Of a stretch of DNA of 64,000 nt, positions 17,761 to 27,649 are shown piece by piece (position 1 is the first letter of the stretch; the number at the start of each line of letters is the position of its first letter). The position numbers and the translations under genes are program-made. Below the pieces are notes generated by a model. The model saw nothing but the letters and a program-made list of their open reading frames with translations, had not been told where the DNA came from and ran no database searches. Location: assembly GCF_004217095.1 (NCBI RefSeq), contig NZ_SHKO01000002.1, forward strand, positions 558,001 to 622,000, read 5' to 3'. This DNA comes from Advenella incenata (GTDB lineage: Bacteria > Pseudomonadota > Gammaproteobacteria > Burkholderiales > Burkholderiaceae_B).

Positions 17761-19005
17761 GTGTAAGCGATAGGGGCGTATGTCAATGCCCGGCTCGGTA
17801 TTGAAGTACAGTGCCTGGATCAGTTCAGCCGTAACGGCAGCCTGGGTCAGTCCCAGGTGTTGATGACCAAACGCCAGCAGCACCGGCCCCTGCCGATCGA
17901 TGACCGGTAGCGAATCGGCAATAGAAGGACGAAAGCCCATCCAGGATGTTGCGTCCGAATCATCCAGCGGGGCGTTCATCATCGGCTGAGCCAGTTGCAG
18001 CAATTGCTGCGCGCGCTGCATGTTGGGTGGTGCCTGCAAACCGGCAAACTCCACGGTCCCGGCCAGCCTCAGCCCCTCTTGCATTGGCGTCATGATGAAA
18101 TGCCGGTCAATGCTCGATACCGGGACAGACAATCGAGCTGTTTCGTTCGGCAGCATCAGGTGATAGCCACGCTCGGTGTCCAGTGGCACATCTACGCCTG
18201 TGAGCTGGCGCACCAGCGGTCTGGAATGGGCACCTGCACAAACGACAACATGCTTTGCACACCACTGGCCTGATGACGTATGCAATCGCACGGAGTGATC
18301 ATCCTGAACGGCTGCCTGCAAAACCTTGCAGCCTTCGTGTAGCTGTCCGCCCATTTGCATGAATGCAGTCTTGAGCTGTCCGGTCACCGCATTCAGGTTT
18401 GTCACATGGCCGGTCTGAGGGTAGAAAAGCGCGCCCAGCTGATTTGCTGCCAGTGCGGGCTCGCGTTCGCGCAATGCGTTCGTATCCAGCCAGTTATTGG
18501 CAATGCCCATGGCGCTAAGGCGTGCACCATGCTGCTGTAATCCGGCGATGCTCTTCGGGTTTTCTGCCACCAACAAAGATCCCTGAATTCGTATCCATTG
18601 CGACAACTCCCATTCATCTGAGAACGTTTGCCATGCGTTCAGGCTCTGTTGGTTCAGCGCCAGCAAGGCCTGATGGATCTGCTCGGCGCGCGCGGGACGC
18701 ATATTTGCCAGCAATTTGAAAAACCACGGCATGATCTGCGCAAGATAGCGCCAGTCCAGTCGCAACGGACCCATGGGGTCCAGCAGCATGCGTGGCAATT
18801 GCCGGACAATAGCCAGATCGGCAATGGGGAAAACCTGCTCAATGGCAATATGGCCAGCATTGCCACAAGAGGCGCCGCCACCGGCTTTGTCTGCCTCCAG
18901 CAACACCACTTGCACGCCTGCGCGTTGCAGACTCACTGCAATGCTCAGGCCGATGATGCCCGCGCCAATGATAATTACGCGAGTGCAAGACGACGTGCCG
19001 GTCAT
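17731..19005 (-). CDS. FAD-dependent D-amino-acid dehydrogenase, probable D-hydroxyproline dehydrogenase
   Basis: A 424-residue DadA-type flavoprotein. The FAD-binding motif GAGIIG (residues 14-19) and EADKAGGGASCGNAGHI are visible, and GFRPSIADSLPVI with a late FGHQHLGLTQAAVTAELI forms the C-terminal FAD/substrate region. In this operon it should oxidise cis-4-hydroxy-D-proline to pyrroline-4-hydroxy-2-carboxylate. The ATG at 19005 starts at the domain boundary; an upstream ATG at 19098 would overlap the epimerase gene by 41 bases. The last codons lie in a tandem repeat. Confidence 0.9.
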   Translation of the reverse strand: MTGTSSCTRVIIIGAGIIGLSIAVSLQRAGVQVVLLEADKAGGGASCGNAGHIAIEQVFPIADLAIVRQLPRMLLDPMGPLRLDWRYLAQIMPWFFKLLANMRPARAEQIHQALLALNQQSLNAWQTFSDEWELSQWIRIQGSLLVAENPKSIAGLQQHGARLSAMGIANNWLDTNALREREPALAANQLGALFYPQTGHVTNLNAVTGQLKTAFMQMGGQLHEGCKVLQAAVQDDHSVRLHTSSGQWCAKHVVVCAGAHSRPLVRQLTGVDVPLDTERGYHLMLPNETARLSVPVSSIDRHFIMTPMQEGLRLAGTVEFAGLQAPPNMQRAQQLLQLAQPMMNAPLDDSDATSWMGFRPSIADSLPVIDRQGPVLLAFGHQHLGLTQAAVTAELIQALYFNTEPGIDIRPYRLHRFSCAETSF

Positions 19006-19057
19006 GTCCGAAAATACCCGGAGCGTGGTAAGGCCGCAGTGAGAGGGAGAGCGGTGT

Positions 19058-20011
19058 TCATGCTGCAGCGATTCCCCATTTGAAAGGATCATGGTCATCG
19101 AGAATCAGGCAATTTTCGGCGCACATATAGGCATTGCCACGGATCACCGGCACGATGCCGTCGCCGCTGACGTCCGGGCGATAATAGGCAGTGAAATGGC
19201 TGCCGATCACACTGGCCTGGCGCCAGCTTTGCCCAGGTTCAAGCAACCTGTCTGCTGCCAGACACGCGAGTTTGGCACTTGTTCCCGTTCCGCAAGGTGA
19301 GCGATCATAGGCCTTGCCCGGGCACAGAACAAAACTCTGGCTATCGGCCGATGCGGTCTGGCCGAACAGTTCGATATGATCGATATCACCGCCATTTTCT
19401 CCGGTAATGCCAGAGGCGGTAAGCGCCTGTCGAATGGCCCAACTGACGTGGGTCAGCTGATCGACATTGTCAATATGAATATTGGCAAGCGCCTGGTTCA
19501 CCAGGAAAAACCAGTTGCCGCCCCAGGCTATATCGCCTGTGACCGGGCCGATTCCCGGCACCTGTACCGTGACGTCCTTGCGATAGCGCCAGGATCGCAC
19601 ATTGCGCACCGATACACTGCCGTCCTCATGCAGGGTGCAATGGACATTGCCTACCGGTGTCTCGATCGTGTGCTCCCCGGCCTGAATGCGTCCCAGATAC
19701 GCGAGCGATGCGATCAGACCAATGGTGCCATGTCCGCACATGCCCAGATACCCGCTGTTATTGAAGAAAATGACCCCGGCAGTCGCTTGCGCATCTACCG
19801 GTTCACACAGCAATGCGCCGACCAGTATGTCGTTGCCGCGCGGCTCCAGGATAATTGCCCGGCGCAGCATATCGTATTTTTCTTTGAATAGATCCAGCTT
19901 ATCTGCCATGGAGCCGTTACCCAGACCGGGAAATCCTTGGTAGACCAATCGGGTCGGTTCTCCTTCAGTATGGGAATCGATGACGTGTAGTTTTGTATAT
20001 CGATCATGCAT
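19058..20011 (-). CDS. 4-hydroxyproline 2-epimerase (proline racemase family)
   Basis: A 317-residue proline racemase-fold enzyme. Both catalytic cysteines are present, Cys92 (MCGHGTIG) and Cys240 ([11 protein letters not shown]), which argues for an epimerase and against the trans-3-hydroxyproline dehydratase branch (Thr at the second site). It converts trans-4-hydroxy-L-proline to cis-4-hydroxy-D-proline, the first step of the pathway whose other three enzymes follow. The ATG at 20011 has no strong ribosome site. It is the first gene of the leftward operon and is divergent from the AraC regulator. Confidence 0.93.
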   Translation of the reverse strand: MHDRYTKLHVIDSHTEGEPTRLVYQGFPGLGNGSMADKLDLFKEKYDMLRRAIILEPRGNDILVGALLCEPVDAQATAGVIFFNNSGYLGMCGHGTIGLIASLAYLGRIQAGEHTIETPVGNVHCTLHEDGSVSVRNVRSWRYRKDVTVQVPGIGPVTGDIAWGGNWFFLVNQALANIHIDNVDQLTHVSWAIRQALTASGITGENGGDIDHIELFGQTASADSQSFVLCPGKAYDRSPCGTGTSAKLACLAADRLLEPGQSWRQASVIGSHFTAYYRPDVSGDGIVPVIRGNAYMCAENCLILDDHDPFKWGIAAA

Positions 20012-20242
20012 AAATGGTGTATTCGCTTAAACAGAAAAGGGATGAATGTTCATCGAGTTCTTATTAGCTTGATCGAAATAGCAATACCTGTCTTGACCGT
20101 TTTCTCCATTTCTCTGTCGAAAACTGCATAGCCGGGTTTGCAGGGCGGTGGTAACATCGGCAATATGCACCGCTTGCGGAAAATGATCAGGATTTTCCCG
20201 AATCCGAATCTGCTTGCGGCTGCAACGCGGACAGAATGAAAA

Positions 20243-21097
20243 ATGCAAATGGCAAATGAACTTTCCTTATCGAGACGCGATCCGCAGCTGTCAGGCGGGC
20301 CCTCTGACGCTGCACCCATTTCAGCGCTGGTCACTGCGGTGGCTGAAAACTTTCGGCCGCAGAACCTGGAAGCGCTGTTGTGTCATCTGTCGATTCTCGC
20401 GCCGATTTTCGATGCATTACCCAATGTTGTATTCTTTATCAAGAACACGCGCGCAGAGTATGTTCTGGTCAATCAGACTTTGGCCAAGCGCTGCGGTCTT
20501 GAGTGTGTGGCAGATGTGCTGGGCAAGCCATCGCGTGAGGTGTTCAATACGCGACAGGGTAACGAATATACGGAGCAGGATTATCGTGTGCTGCATACCG
20601 GCGATTGCATTGCCGACAAGCTTGAACTGCACTTTTACAGTTCAGGTGAGCTTGGCTGGTGCCTGACGCACAAAATGCCTATATACGGTGCTTGCGGCCA
20701 GATTATTGCAATGGCGGGCGTGTCCGTCGATATTCAGTCGGACGAGCTGAATCAGCCCGGCACCAATGAAAGACTGGAGAAAGTAGAAAGTTATGTGCGT
20801 ACGCATTTTGATCAGGTGATCCGCATGGAAACGCTGGCCGATATTTCAGGGTTATCGATGTCACAGCTGGAGCGCAACTTCAAGAAAATATTTCATATGA
20901 CCCCGCTGCAATTCATTCAGAAAACCCGCCTGGAGCATGCACTGCGTCTGCTGGATCAGAATATGACCATTACCGAGATCTCTGCCCGTTGCGGCTATAC
21001 GGACCACAGCGCATTCAGTCGTCAGTTCAAGCAGCTTACGGGCGTATCACCTTCGCAATTCAAGGAAAAAAGAGCAGGGCATCACGTAACGGTGTAG
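20243..21097 (+). CDS. AraC-family regulator with PAS-like sensor domain
   Basis: This 284-residue regulator has an N-terminal PAS-like domain (DALPNVVFFIKNTRAEYVLVN, KPSREVF, to about residue 165) and a C-terminal AraC double helix-turn-helix (ADISGLSMSQLERNFKKIFH and SARCGYTDHSAFSRQFKQLT). It is divergent from the hydroxyproline operon across 231 bases and is the obvious candidate activator, with the PAS domain as a possible effector site. The ATG at 20243 is chosen; 20249 is an alternative. Confidence 0.9.
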   Translation: MQMANELSLSRRDPQLSGGPSDAAPISALVTAVAENFRPQNLEALLCHLSILAPIFDALPNVVFFIKNTRAEYVLVNQTLAKRCGLECVADVLGKPSREVFNTRQGNEYTEQDYRVLHTGDCIADKLELHFYSSGELGWCLTHKMPIYGACGQIIAMAGVSVDIQSDELNQPGTNERLEKVESYVRTHFDQVIRMETLADISGLSMSQLERNFKKIFHMTPLQFIQKTRLEHALRLLDQNMTITEISARCGYTDHSAFSRQFKQLTGVSPSQFKEKRAGHHVTV

Positions 21098-21099
21098 CA

Positions 21100-21116
21100 G
21101 CCGCCCCGTGGGCGGC
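21100..21116. terminator. Small GC-rich hairpin between convergent genes
   Basis: GCCGCC / GGCGGC arms with a five-base loop lie in the 24-base gap between the AraC regulator and queC, both of which end here. There is no clear T-run, so terminator function is tentative. Confidence 0.4.
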
Positions 21117-21121
21117 ATGGT

Positions 21122-21829
21122 TCAATGATTTTCGTGCGCGCTCTTGTACAGTTCATAGCCCTTGCGCCGCAAGTCACACGCCGGGCATTGATTGCAGCCG
21201 TAACCCCAGGGATGGCGATGTTGCCGGTCTCCCAGGTAGCAGGTATGGGTATGTTCTTCAATGAGTTGCACCAGTGGTTGTCCGCCCAGTGTGCTTGCCA
21301 TGTGCCAGGTTTTTTCCTTATCGATCCACATCAACGGGGTTTCAATCACCATGGGCCGGTCCAGGCCCAGACTGAGTGAGACCTGCAGCGATTTGAGTGT
21401 ATTGTCGCGACAATCGGGATAGCCCGAATAGTCGGTTTCGCACATGCCGCCAACCAACACTTCCAGCCCGCGCCGGTACGCCAGCGCAGCTGCAAAATTG
21501 AAGAACAACAGGTTGCGCCCTGGTACAAAGGTGTTGGGCAGGCCGCTTTGTTCGAACTCGATAGCTTTGTCCTGCGTCAGCGCCGTATCGCTGATCTGCC
21601 CCAGTACTGAAAGATCAAGCATATGATCATTGCCAAGCCTGGCGCTCCAGGCGGGAAAGTGCACGCGCAACTGTTCGATGACCTGATCGCGACACGTCAA
21701 TTCAATGGCGTGCCGTTGCCCATAGGAAAAGCCAATGGTTTCGACATATTGGTACCGGTCCAGTGCCCAGGCCAGGCAGGTGGTGGAATCCTGGCCACCG
21801 GAAAAAAGGACAAGCGCCTTGTTATTCAT
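21122..21829 (-). CDS. queC: 7-cyano-7-deazaguanine synthase
   Basis: A 235-residue ATP-dependent enzyme that makes preQ0 from 7-carboxy-7-deazaguanine in queuosine biosynthesis. The N-terminal PP-loop SGGQDSTT binds ATP, and the C-terminal cysteine cluster (HTCYLGD then [11 protein letters not shown]) binds zinc. CAGGGA precedes the ATG at 21829. No other queuosine gene is adjacent. Confidence 0.97.
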   Translation of the reverse strand: MNNKALVLFSGGQDSTTCLAWALDRYQYVETIGFSYGQRHAIELTCRDQVIEQLRVHFPAWSARLGNDHMLDLSVLGQISDTALTQDKAIEFEQSGLPNTFVPGRNLLFFNFAAALAYRRGLEVLVGGMCETDYSGYPDCRDNTLKSLQVSLSLGLDRPMVIETPLMWIDKEKTWHMASTLGGQPLVQLIEEHTHTCYLGDRQHRHPWGYGCNQCPACDLRRKGYELYKSAHENH

Positions 21830-21897
21830 GTCATATTCCCTGTTTGATATAAAGTGAACTGACCGCTATCATATCAAGCCAGCGTGCCGGCGGCGTT

Positions 21898-22803
21898 TCA
21901 ATCTTCCTCCAGTGCATCAAAGCGCTGGACCAGGTAGTCAATCAACGCACGTACGGCTGGCATCTGGCCACGTCGCGATGAAAACACCGCATGGATAATT
22001 TCGCGCCGCGGTCGCCAATCGGGGAGCGGCCTGACCAGGGTGCCTTGTTCAAGTTGATCACAGACCATCAGGGTTGGCAACTGCACAATACCTACGCCGG
22101 CCAGGGCTGCAATACGCAAGCTGATCATGTCGGTTGTGATCAGGCGGGGAAAGTGATGGATCACGGCCTGGGCAGAGTCCGGCCCGAATAATGTCCAGGA
22201 AAACTGCTGTTGTGGCTGACCCAGACCAAGGCTGGGCCAGTCCGCCAGGTCGGCCGGTGCGGTTGGGACACCACAGCGTTCCATCAGCGCAGGGCTGGCG
22301 ACCAGGCACTGACTGCGGTCAGACAGGGTACGCATGACCAAATTGCTGTCCTGTATCGGTGGCGGGCGGACCCGAAGTGCAATATCAATGGCCTCTGCCA
22401 CAGGATCGACCCGCCGATTGGTGGCGTCGATCTGTATGGTGACTTGCGGGTACAGCATCATGAAGTCGGCAAGCATGCACCCCACATTTGTTTGAAGCAG
22501 GGCGATGGGGCAACTGATGCGTATGACGCCACGCGGCTCGGCCCGGGTCATGTCGATGATGGCCTGGGCCGCTTCTGCCTCGATCAGCATGGCTTTACAG
22601 TGTTCGTAATAGGCCAGGCCCACGTCGGTCACGCCAAATTGGCGGGTGGAGCGGTGTATCAGGCGTACGCCTAATTGCTCTTCCAGCATTCGGAGCTTGC
22701 GGCTGAGCGTAGATTTGGGGATGCCCAGCGCCCTGCCTGCAGGCGCCAAGCCCTTGTGATCCACAATCTGCACGAAATAATAAAGATTATTAAGGTCTTG
22801 CAT
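21898..22803 (-). CDS. LysR-type regulator divergent from pirin
   Basis: A 301-residue LysR protein with a winged helix-turn-helix at residues 4-63 (LAPAGRALGIPKSTLSRKLR) and a periplasmic-binding-protein-like effector domain. It belongs to the CrgA/AaeR-like group by its N-terminal pattern. It is divergent from the pirin gene, and the shared gap has a perfect 7-bp inverted repeat beside its start, a likely binding site for control of both genes. Confidence 0.92.
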   Translation of the reverse strand: MQDLNNLYYFVQIVDHKGLAPAGRALGIPKSTLSRKLRMLEEQLGVRLIHRSTRQFGVTDVGLAYYEHCKAMLIEAEAAQAIIDMTRAEPRGVIRISCPIALLQTNVGCMLADFMMLYPQVTIQIDATNRRVDPVAEAIDIALRVRPPPIQDSNLVMRTLSDRSQCLVASPALMERCGVPTAPADLADWPSLGLGQPQQQFSWTLFGPDSAQAVIHHFPRLITTDMISLRIAALAGVGIVQLPTLMVCDQLEQGTLVRPLPDWRPRREIIHAVFSSRRGQMPAVRALIDYLVQRFDALEED

Positions 22804-22812
22804 CGTATTTAT

Positions 22813-22830
22813 CGTTCCATATCTGGAACG
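22813..22830. promoter_or_regulatory. Inverted repeat, probable LysR operator for the pirin gene
   Basis: CGTTCCA-TATC-TGGAACG: perfect 7-bp arms with a 4-base centre, 10 bases from the LysR start. A half copy (CTCGTTCCA) recurs about 40 bases on, towards the pirin promoter. This fits a LysR recognition site plus an activation half-site. Confidence 0.6.
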
Positions 22831-22909
22831 ATGTCTCCAATTTTTAGATCTACCGGAAAACTCGTTCCAAGTTTATGCTATCTATATCGTCACTACAAGG
22901 AGATGACAA

Positions 22910-23785
22910 ATGAAAAAAGTACTTGGAATCTATAGCGCCCCCCGCCCTCATTGGGTAGGAGATGGTTTTCCGGTCAGGTCCATGTTTTCGTATCAAAGCC
23001 ATGGCAAGCAACTGAGCCCCTTCCTGCTGCTGGACTATGCCGGTCCGGCCGATTTTGCACCAGTTCAGCATAAACGGGGAGTGGGCCAGCATCCTCACCG
23101 GGGTTTCGAGACGGTGACAATCGTCTATAAGGGTGAAGTAAGCCATCGCGATTCAACCGGGCAGGGCGGCACAATCGGCCCCGGCGATGTGCAATGGATG
23201 ACTGCGGGCGGCGGCATATTGCATGAGGAATTTCACTCAGAAGCGTTCACCAGCCAGGGTGGTGCGCTGGAGATGGTGCAACTGTGGGTCAATTTGCCGG
23301 CCAAAGACAAAATGACCACGCCGGGTTATCAGGCAGTGCTCGATAGCGATATACCCGTGGTTGCGCTGCCGAACGAAGCAGGCACGGTACGCGTGATTGC
23401 AGGTGAGTATGGGCAACAGAAAGGACCTGCACACACGTTTACGCCAATGCATGTCTGGGATATGCGCATCAGGCAAGGCGGCATTACCGAGTTTGAGGTC
23501 CCGGAAGGCTGGAGCACTGCGTTGGTGGTGTTGCGTGGAACCGTGCTGGTCAACGGCGATACGGTAGCACGCGAGGCGCAACTGGTTGTGCTGGACAAAG
23601 CCGATCGTCATATGGCTATCGAGGCAAACAGCGATGCTGTTGTGCTGTTGCTCTGCGGCGAGCCCATTGATGAGCCGATTGTCGGTTACGGTCCGTTTGT
23701 CATGAATAGCCAGGACCAGATCGCCCAGGCCATCAGCGACTTCAATAGCGGTCGTTTTGGCCAGATGGCTGAAGTTTCAGCATAG
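22910..23785 (+). CDS. Pirin family protein
   Basis: A 291-residue bicupin. The N-terminal cupin has the metal-site motif QHPHRGFETVT and the later EEFHSE histidine/glutamate, matching the three His and one Glu ligands of pirins. Some bacterial pirins are quercetin dioxygenases, others are redox-sensitive regulators; the role here is open. AAGGAG precedes the ATG at 22910. It is expressed away from a LysR gene. Confidence 0.93.
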   Translation: MKKVLGIYSAPRPHWVGDGFPVRSMFSYQSHGKQLSPFLLLDYAGPADFAPVQHKRGVGQHPHRGFETVTIVYKGEVSHRDSTGQGGTIGPGDVQWMTAGGGILHEEFHSEAFTSQGGALEMVQLWVNLPAKDKMTTPGYQAVLDSDIPVVALPNEAGTVRVIAGEYGQQKGPAHTFTPMHVWDMRIRQGGITEFEVPEGWSTALVVLRGTVLVNGDTVAREAQLVVLDKADRHMAIEANSDAVVLLLCGEPIDEPIVGYGPFVMNSQDQIAQAISDFNSGRFGQMAEVSA

Positions 23786-23856
23786 CAGTCGTGTTGTTGT
23801 TAAAGCGATGGGCGCCCTGCCCATCGCGCTGGTGTCCAGCCCCAACCCGTGTTGGT

Positions 23857-23893
23857 AAAATGAGGAGCACTCGCGGGTGCCCCTCATTTTTTT
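23857..23893. terminator. Bidirectional terminator between pirin and DUF2784 genes
   Basis: AAAATGAGG-A-GCAC paired with GTGC-C-CCTCATTTT, followed by further T rightward and a T-run leftward (the complement of AAAA). It overlaps the stop codon of the DUF2784 gene and can serve both convergent genes. Confidence 0.85.
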
Positions 23894-24270
23894 CTGTCGG
23901 CCGTTTTCTGTCCGCCATAGCGCTGCCATACCAGGATGTAAATAATGACATTCAGAATAATCAGACCAGTCGCCAGCAGCACCTGTACTTCGCGGGTAAG
24001 CCCCGGCGGATAAATGGCCAATAGCAGGTAATGCTCCAGAAAACCACCGGTATAGGCTTGTTGGCCGGCCATGTCCCGCAATGTGTTCTCCAGTGGTGTC
24101 AACGGGCAGATGGCGCCCAGCCCGACGATGGCAGCACCCCAGACCAGCGCCGGCACATGCAGCCAGATGACGTTAAAGCGCAGCAAAACAAGCAGTCCGC
24201 CAAATATGGCAAACAGAATAAAGGCAAAATGCGCAACCAGAACCAGGTCGGCAAGCACACGATAAAGCAT
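23884..24270 (-). CDS. DUF2784 membrane protein
   Basis: A 128-residue protein with about four hydrophobic helices. The family pattern begins MLYRVLADLVLVAHFAFILF and includes CPLTPLEN followed by GGFLEHYLLLAIYPPGL. The function of DUF2784 is unknown. The ATG at 24270 follows AAAAGGA; an upstream in-frame start at 24342 lacks conservation. Its stop lies within a bidirectional terminator. Confidence 0.88.
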   Translation of the reverse strand: MLYRVLADLVLVAHFAFILFAIFGGLLVLLRFNVIWLHVPALVWGAAIVGLGAICPLTPLENTLRDMAGQQAYTGGFLEHYLLLAIYPPGLTREVQVLLATGLIILNVIIYILVWQRYGGQKTADRKK

Positions 24271-24489
24271 GGTTTTCCTTTTGGCTCTATTGGCAGGAAG
24301 TAGCATGATCATTGCCCGGGCCATGCACGCTGCGCCAGTCATTTAAAACGCCGCCCGCATCTGTTCACCGTGGCGTGCTTGCAATGCTGTGAGTGTGTAT
24401 GGCGTACCGGCGTGGCACTGGCCCGGTATGAACGGCGAGCCCTGTGCATATTTTAGGGCCGCAGCCGATTTATCACAAATGTATAAATA

Positions 24490-25395
24490 CTAGGATTTGG
24501 GCTGGATCGCGACATCCAGCGCCTTGCCCAGCCAGTCTGCCAGCAAGGCGCAGCGTTGATCCGCACGGGCTCGCGGCACCCAAAGACTTAAGCGTGCATT
24601 CGTTTGCACAAAGCCCCAGGGCGCTTCCAGCCGCCGGGCGGCAAGGTCATCGGCAACGACCTGTTTGGGAGCGATGGCCACGCCCAGGCCTGCCGTAGCC
24701 GCTTCCAGAAGGTAATAAAGATGCTCGAACGCGGTGCCCAATTGCAGGCTGTCGCCCGGCAATTGGTTTGCCTGCGCCCATTGTGCCCAGGCCTGCGGCC
24801 GGGACGCCGGATACATAAGCGGTTCATGCAATAGCGAGCTTATCGGTGCATCTACCAGTGAGGCATAGTTGGCATATCTCGGACTGAGCACGGCACCAAT
24901 ATATTCCGCGCCCAGGTCGTGCACAAGCATGTCATCGGGCCAGGGAGGGGCTGCAAAGCAAAGGGTTGCATCGACATTGGGATTGCGCGGGTCCAGTTCT
25001 CCTTCTCCCGCGGTCAATTGCAAGCGCAATTGGGGCAGGTCCTGGTTAAGTTTGTCCAGCCTGGGGATGAACCAGCGCGCCAACAGACTGCCCGGACAGG
25101 CAAGCACAAAAGGCAGGTTACCGCTACGATGGCGGATCTCGGCGCAGGCGCTGCGTACCCGGTCAAAGGCCGCGGCACTGGCGTCGCGCAGCAACAGGCC
25201 GGAATCTGTGAGTTTTATACCACGCCCTTCTTTCTCGAACAGCGCGACGCCAAGGGACGACTCAAGCACCCGGATCTGCCGGCTGATCGCCCCGTGCGTA
25301 ACGTGCAGTTCGTTTCCTGCTTTGCTCACGCTGAGCAGGCGCGCTGCGGCCTCGAATGCAAGCAAGGCATTAAGGGGTGGGATATCTCTTGGCAT
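24490..25395 (-). CDS. trpI: LysR-type regulator of trpBA
   Basis: A 301-residue GcvA/TrpI-like LysR protein ([22 protein letters not shown] then [14 protein letters not shown]). It is divergent from trpBA, the arrangement of Pseudomonas trpI, whose product activates trpBA in response to indoleglycerol phosphate. The name rests on this synteny and on the resemblance of the adjacent TrpB to the pseudomonad enzyme. The ATG is at 25395. Confidence 0.82.
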   Translation of the reverse strand: MPRDIPPLNALLAFEAAARLLSVSKAGNELHVTHGAISRQIRVLESSLGVALFEKEGRGIKLTDSGLLLRDASAAAFDRVRSACAEIRHRSGNLPFVLACPGSLLARWFIPRLDKLNQDLPQLRLQLTAGEGELDPRNPNVDATLCFAAPPWPDDMLVHDLGAEYIGAVLSPRYANYASLVDAPISSLLHEPLMYPASRPQAWAQWAQANQLPGDSLQLGTAFEHLYYLLEAATAGLGVAIAPKQVVADDLAARRLEAPWGFVQTNARLSLWVPRARADQRCALLADWLGKALDVAIQPKS

Positions 25396-25531
25396 AATGT
25401 GTGAGTTTATTTGACATATCAGGGCTATTTTATCGCTTTTTTTATAGCGGCAGCTGGCTTATGCTGTATTCATGAAAACAGGCTTTGCGATCGACACAGG
25501 CGGAAAGCACATGACAGGAGAATGGACACCC

Positions 25532-26743
25532 ATGGTTTCATTGAACACAGATACGCGCGTGGCGGGGATGTTTGGCGAATTTGGCGGGCAATACGTTGCC
25601 GAAACGCTCATGCCGCTGATTCACGAACTGGCTGCCGAATACGAAAAAGCCGAGACAGATGAAAGCTTCCAAAAGGAATTGGCCTATTTTCAGCGAGATT
25701 ATGTGGGACGACCCAGCCCGCTTTACTATGCAGAGCGGCTGACCGAACACCTGGGCGGAGCGAAAATTTACCTCAAGCGTGAGGAGCTCAATCATACCGG
25801 GGCGCACAAAATCAATAACTGTATCGGCCAGATTCTGCTGGCGCGACGCATGGGCAAGAAAAGAATTATTGCCGAGACCGGTGCCGGGATGCATGGGGTC
25901 GCAACAGCCACTGTTGCTGCCCGCTTTGGTTTGCAATGCGTCATTTACATGGGTAGCACCGATATTGATCGCCAGCAGGCCAACGTATTTCGTATGAAAT
26001 TGCTGGGCGCGCAGGTTTTGCCTGTCACAGCAGGCACTGGCACGTTAAAGGACGCCATGAACGAGGCCTTGCGTGATTGGGTCACCAATGTCGACACCAC
26101 CTATTATCTGATTGGTACGGTGGCTGGTCCTCATCCCTATCCCACTATGGTCCGGGATTTTCAGGCAGTGATCGGCCGGGAAACCCGCGAGCAGATGCTG
26201 GCCCAGGAAGGCCGCTTGCCCGACTCGCTTGTCGCCTGCGTAGGGGGCGGTTCCAACGCCATTGGCCTGTTCCATGATTTCCTGGATGACAAGGATGTGA
26301 ATATTATCGGCGTGGAAGCGGCGGGCCATGGCATTGAAAGCGGCAAGCATGCCGCGAGTCTGAACGGGGGCGTGCCTGGCGTATTGCATGGTAATCGCAC
26401 GTTCCTGCTGCAGGATGATGATGGGCAGATTATTGATGCCCATTCGATATCTGCCGGCCTGGATTACCCGGGCATTGGTCCTGAGCATGCCTGGCTGCAC
26501 AGCATCGGGCGGGTGCAATACACGGCAATCACAGACGATGAAGCGCTTGACGCTCTGCATCAATGCTGTCGCCTGGAAGGGATTATTCCCGCGCTGGAAA
26601 GCGCTCATGCACTGGCCGAAGCGTTCAAGCAGGCACCATCGCTGCCCAGGGATCACCTGATGGTCGTGAACCTGTCCGGGCGTGGAGACAAGGATATGCA
26701 AACTGTGATGCAACATAGCAAAGAGAAGGAGCAACAAGCATGA
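25532..26743 (+). CDS. trpB: Tryptophan synthase beta chain
   Basis: This 403-residue PLP enzyme joins indole and serine. The PLP lysine is Lys93 in [10 protein letters not shown], the phosphate loop is VGGGSNAIG, and [11 protein letters not shown] is the catalytic loop. Of three in-frame ATGs (25472, 25511, 25532) I chose the last because ACAGGAG lies before it and the length then fits the family. The sequence resembles the Pseudomonas type. Its end overlaps trpA by four bases, which suggests coupled translation of the two subunits. Confidence 0.96.
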   Translation: MVSLNTDTRVAGMFGEFGGQYVAETLMPLIHELAAEYEKAETDESFQKELAYFQRDYVGRPSPLYYAERLTEHLGGAKIYLKREELNHTGAHKINNCIGQILLARRMGKKRIIAETGAGMHGVATATVAARFGLQCVIYMGSTDIDRQQANVFRMKLLGAQVLPVTAGTGTLKDAMNEALRDWVTNVDTTYYLIGTVAGPHPYPTMVRDFQAVIGRETREQMLAQEGRLPDSLVACVGGGSNAIGLFHDFLDDKDVNIIGVEAAGHGIESGKHAASLNGGVPGVLHGNRTFLLQDDDGQIIDAHSISAGLDYPGIGPEHAWLHSIGRVQYTAITDDEALDALHQCCRLEGIIPALESAHALAEAFKQAPSLPRDHLMVVNLSGRGDKDMQTVMQHSKEKEQQA

Positions 26744-27549
26744 GTCGCCTGCAACAGCGTTTTGCACAACTGAAGAGCGAGAATCGCGCGGCCCTGGTCA
26801 CGTTTCTGACTGCCGGTGATCCGGACTATGATACTGCCGCCGCAATTCTTAACGGATTGCCGCAAGCGGGCGCCGATATTATCGAACTTGGCATGCCGTT
26901 TACCGATCCGATGGCCGACGGTCCTGCCATTCAGCTTTCCAGCCTTCGCGCACTGGCGCAGGGTCAGAATGTTGCCGCCACCCTGAAAATGATCGGTGAG
27001 TTTCGGCAGCACGATAACGAAACGCCGATTGTGCTGATGGGGTATTTCAATCCTATTCACCGCTATGGCGTGGATCGGTTTATTGCCGACGCAGGCAAGG
27101 CGGGGGTGGATGGGCTGATCGTGGTGGATCTGCCGGCTGAACACGATCGTGATCTTTGCCTTCCGGCGCAGGCTGCTGGCATTGACTTCGTACGCCTGAC
27201 CACACCCACAAGCGATGACGCCCGTTTGCAGCAGATCCTGGGTAATGCCGGCGGCTTTGTCTATTACGTTTCTGTTGCGGGCACCACCGGTGCCGGTTCA
27301 GCGACCATAGAACATGTTCAGCAAGCTGTCACGCGGATTCGCAGGCATACCGATCTGCCGGTAAGCGTGGGTTTCGGGATCCGTACACCGGAACAGGCGG
27401 CCAATATTGCCAGGGTGGCCGATGGCGTTGTTGTCGGCTCGGCGCTGGTGCAGAAGATTGCGCAGGCAAACAGTGGTGAGCAGGCCAGGGTCGATGTGCT
27501 GGAGCTTTGTAGTGAATTGGCGCAGGCGGTACGGAAGGCGCGTGGTTGA
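26740..27549 (+). CDS. trpA: Tryptophan synthase alpha chain
   Basis: A 269-residue TIM barrel that cleaves indoleglycerol phosphate and channels indole to TrpB. Catalytic Glu49 and Asp60 are seen in [17 protein letters not shown], at the same positions as in the E. coli enzyme. [16 protein letters not shown] forms the phosphate loop. The ATG overlaps the trpB stop and has AAGGAG upstream. Confidence 0.97.
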   Translation: MSRLQQRFAQLKSENRAALVTFLTAGDPDYDTAAAILNGLPQAGADIIELGMPFTDPMADGPAIQLSSLRALAQGQNVAATLKMIGEFRQHDNETPIVLMGYFNPIHRYGVDRFIADAGKAGVDGLIVVDLPAEHDRDLCLPAQAAGIDFVRLTTPTSDDARLQQILGNAGGFVYYVSVAGTTGAGSATIEHVQQAVTRIRRHTDLPVSVGFGIRTPEQAANIARVADGVVVGSALVQKIAQANSGEQARVDVLELCSELAQAVRKARG

Positions 27550-27575
27550 TCGGCGTTCATTACGTATGTGTTATT

Positions 27576-27621
27576 AAAAAAATGATGGCCAGGGTGCAAG
27601 AAGGTTCGCGACCTGGCCATC
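27576..27621 (-). terminator. Terminator of the acuI transcript
   Basis: GATGGCCAGG / CCTGGCCATC, perfect 10-bp arms with an 18-base loop. Leftward it runs into seven T, so it acts on the leftward acuI transcript. It may also slow trpBA read-through, though it has no T-run rightward. Confidence 0.85.
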
Positions 27622-27649
27622 TGTCCGACTACCGGTTTGCGAATATTGT

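Noticed and set aside
26045-26767. 240-residue open frame antisense to trpB
   Set aside because: No motifs; it is a shadow of the strongly conserved trpB.
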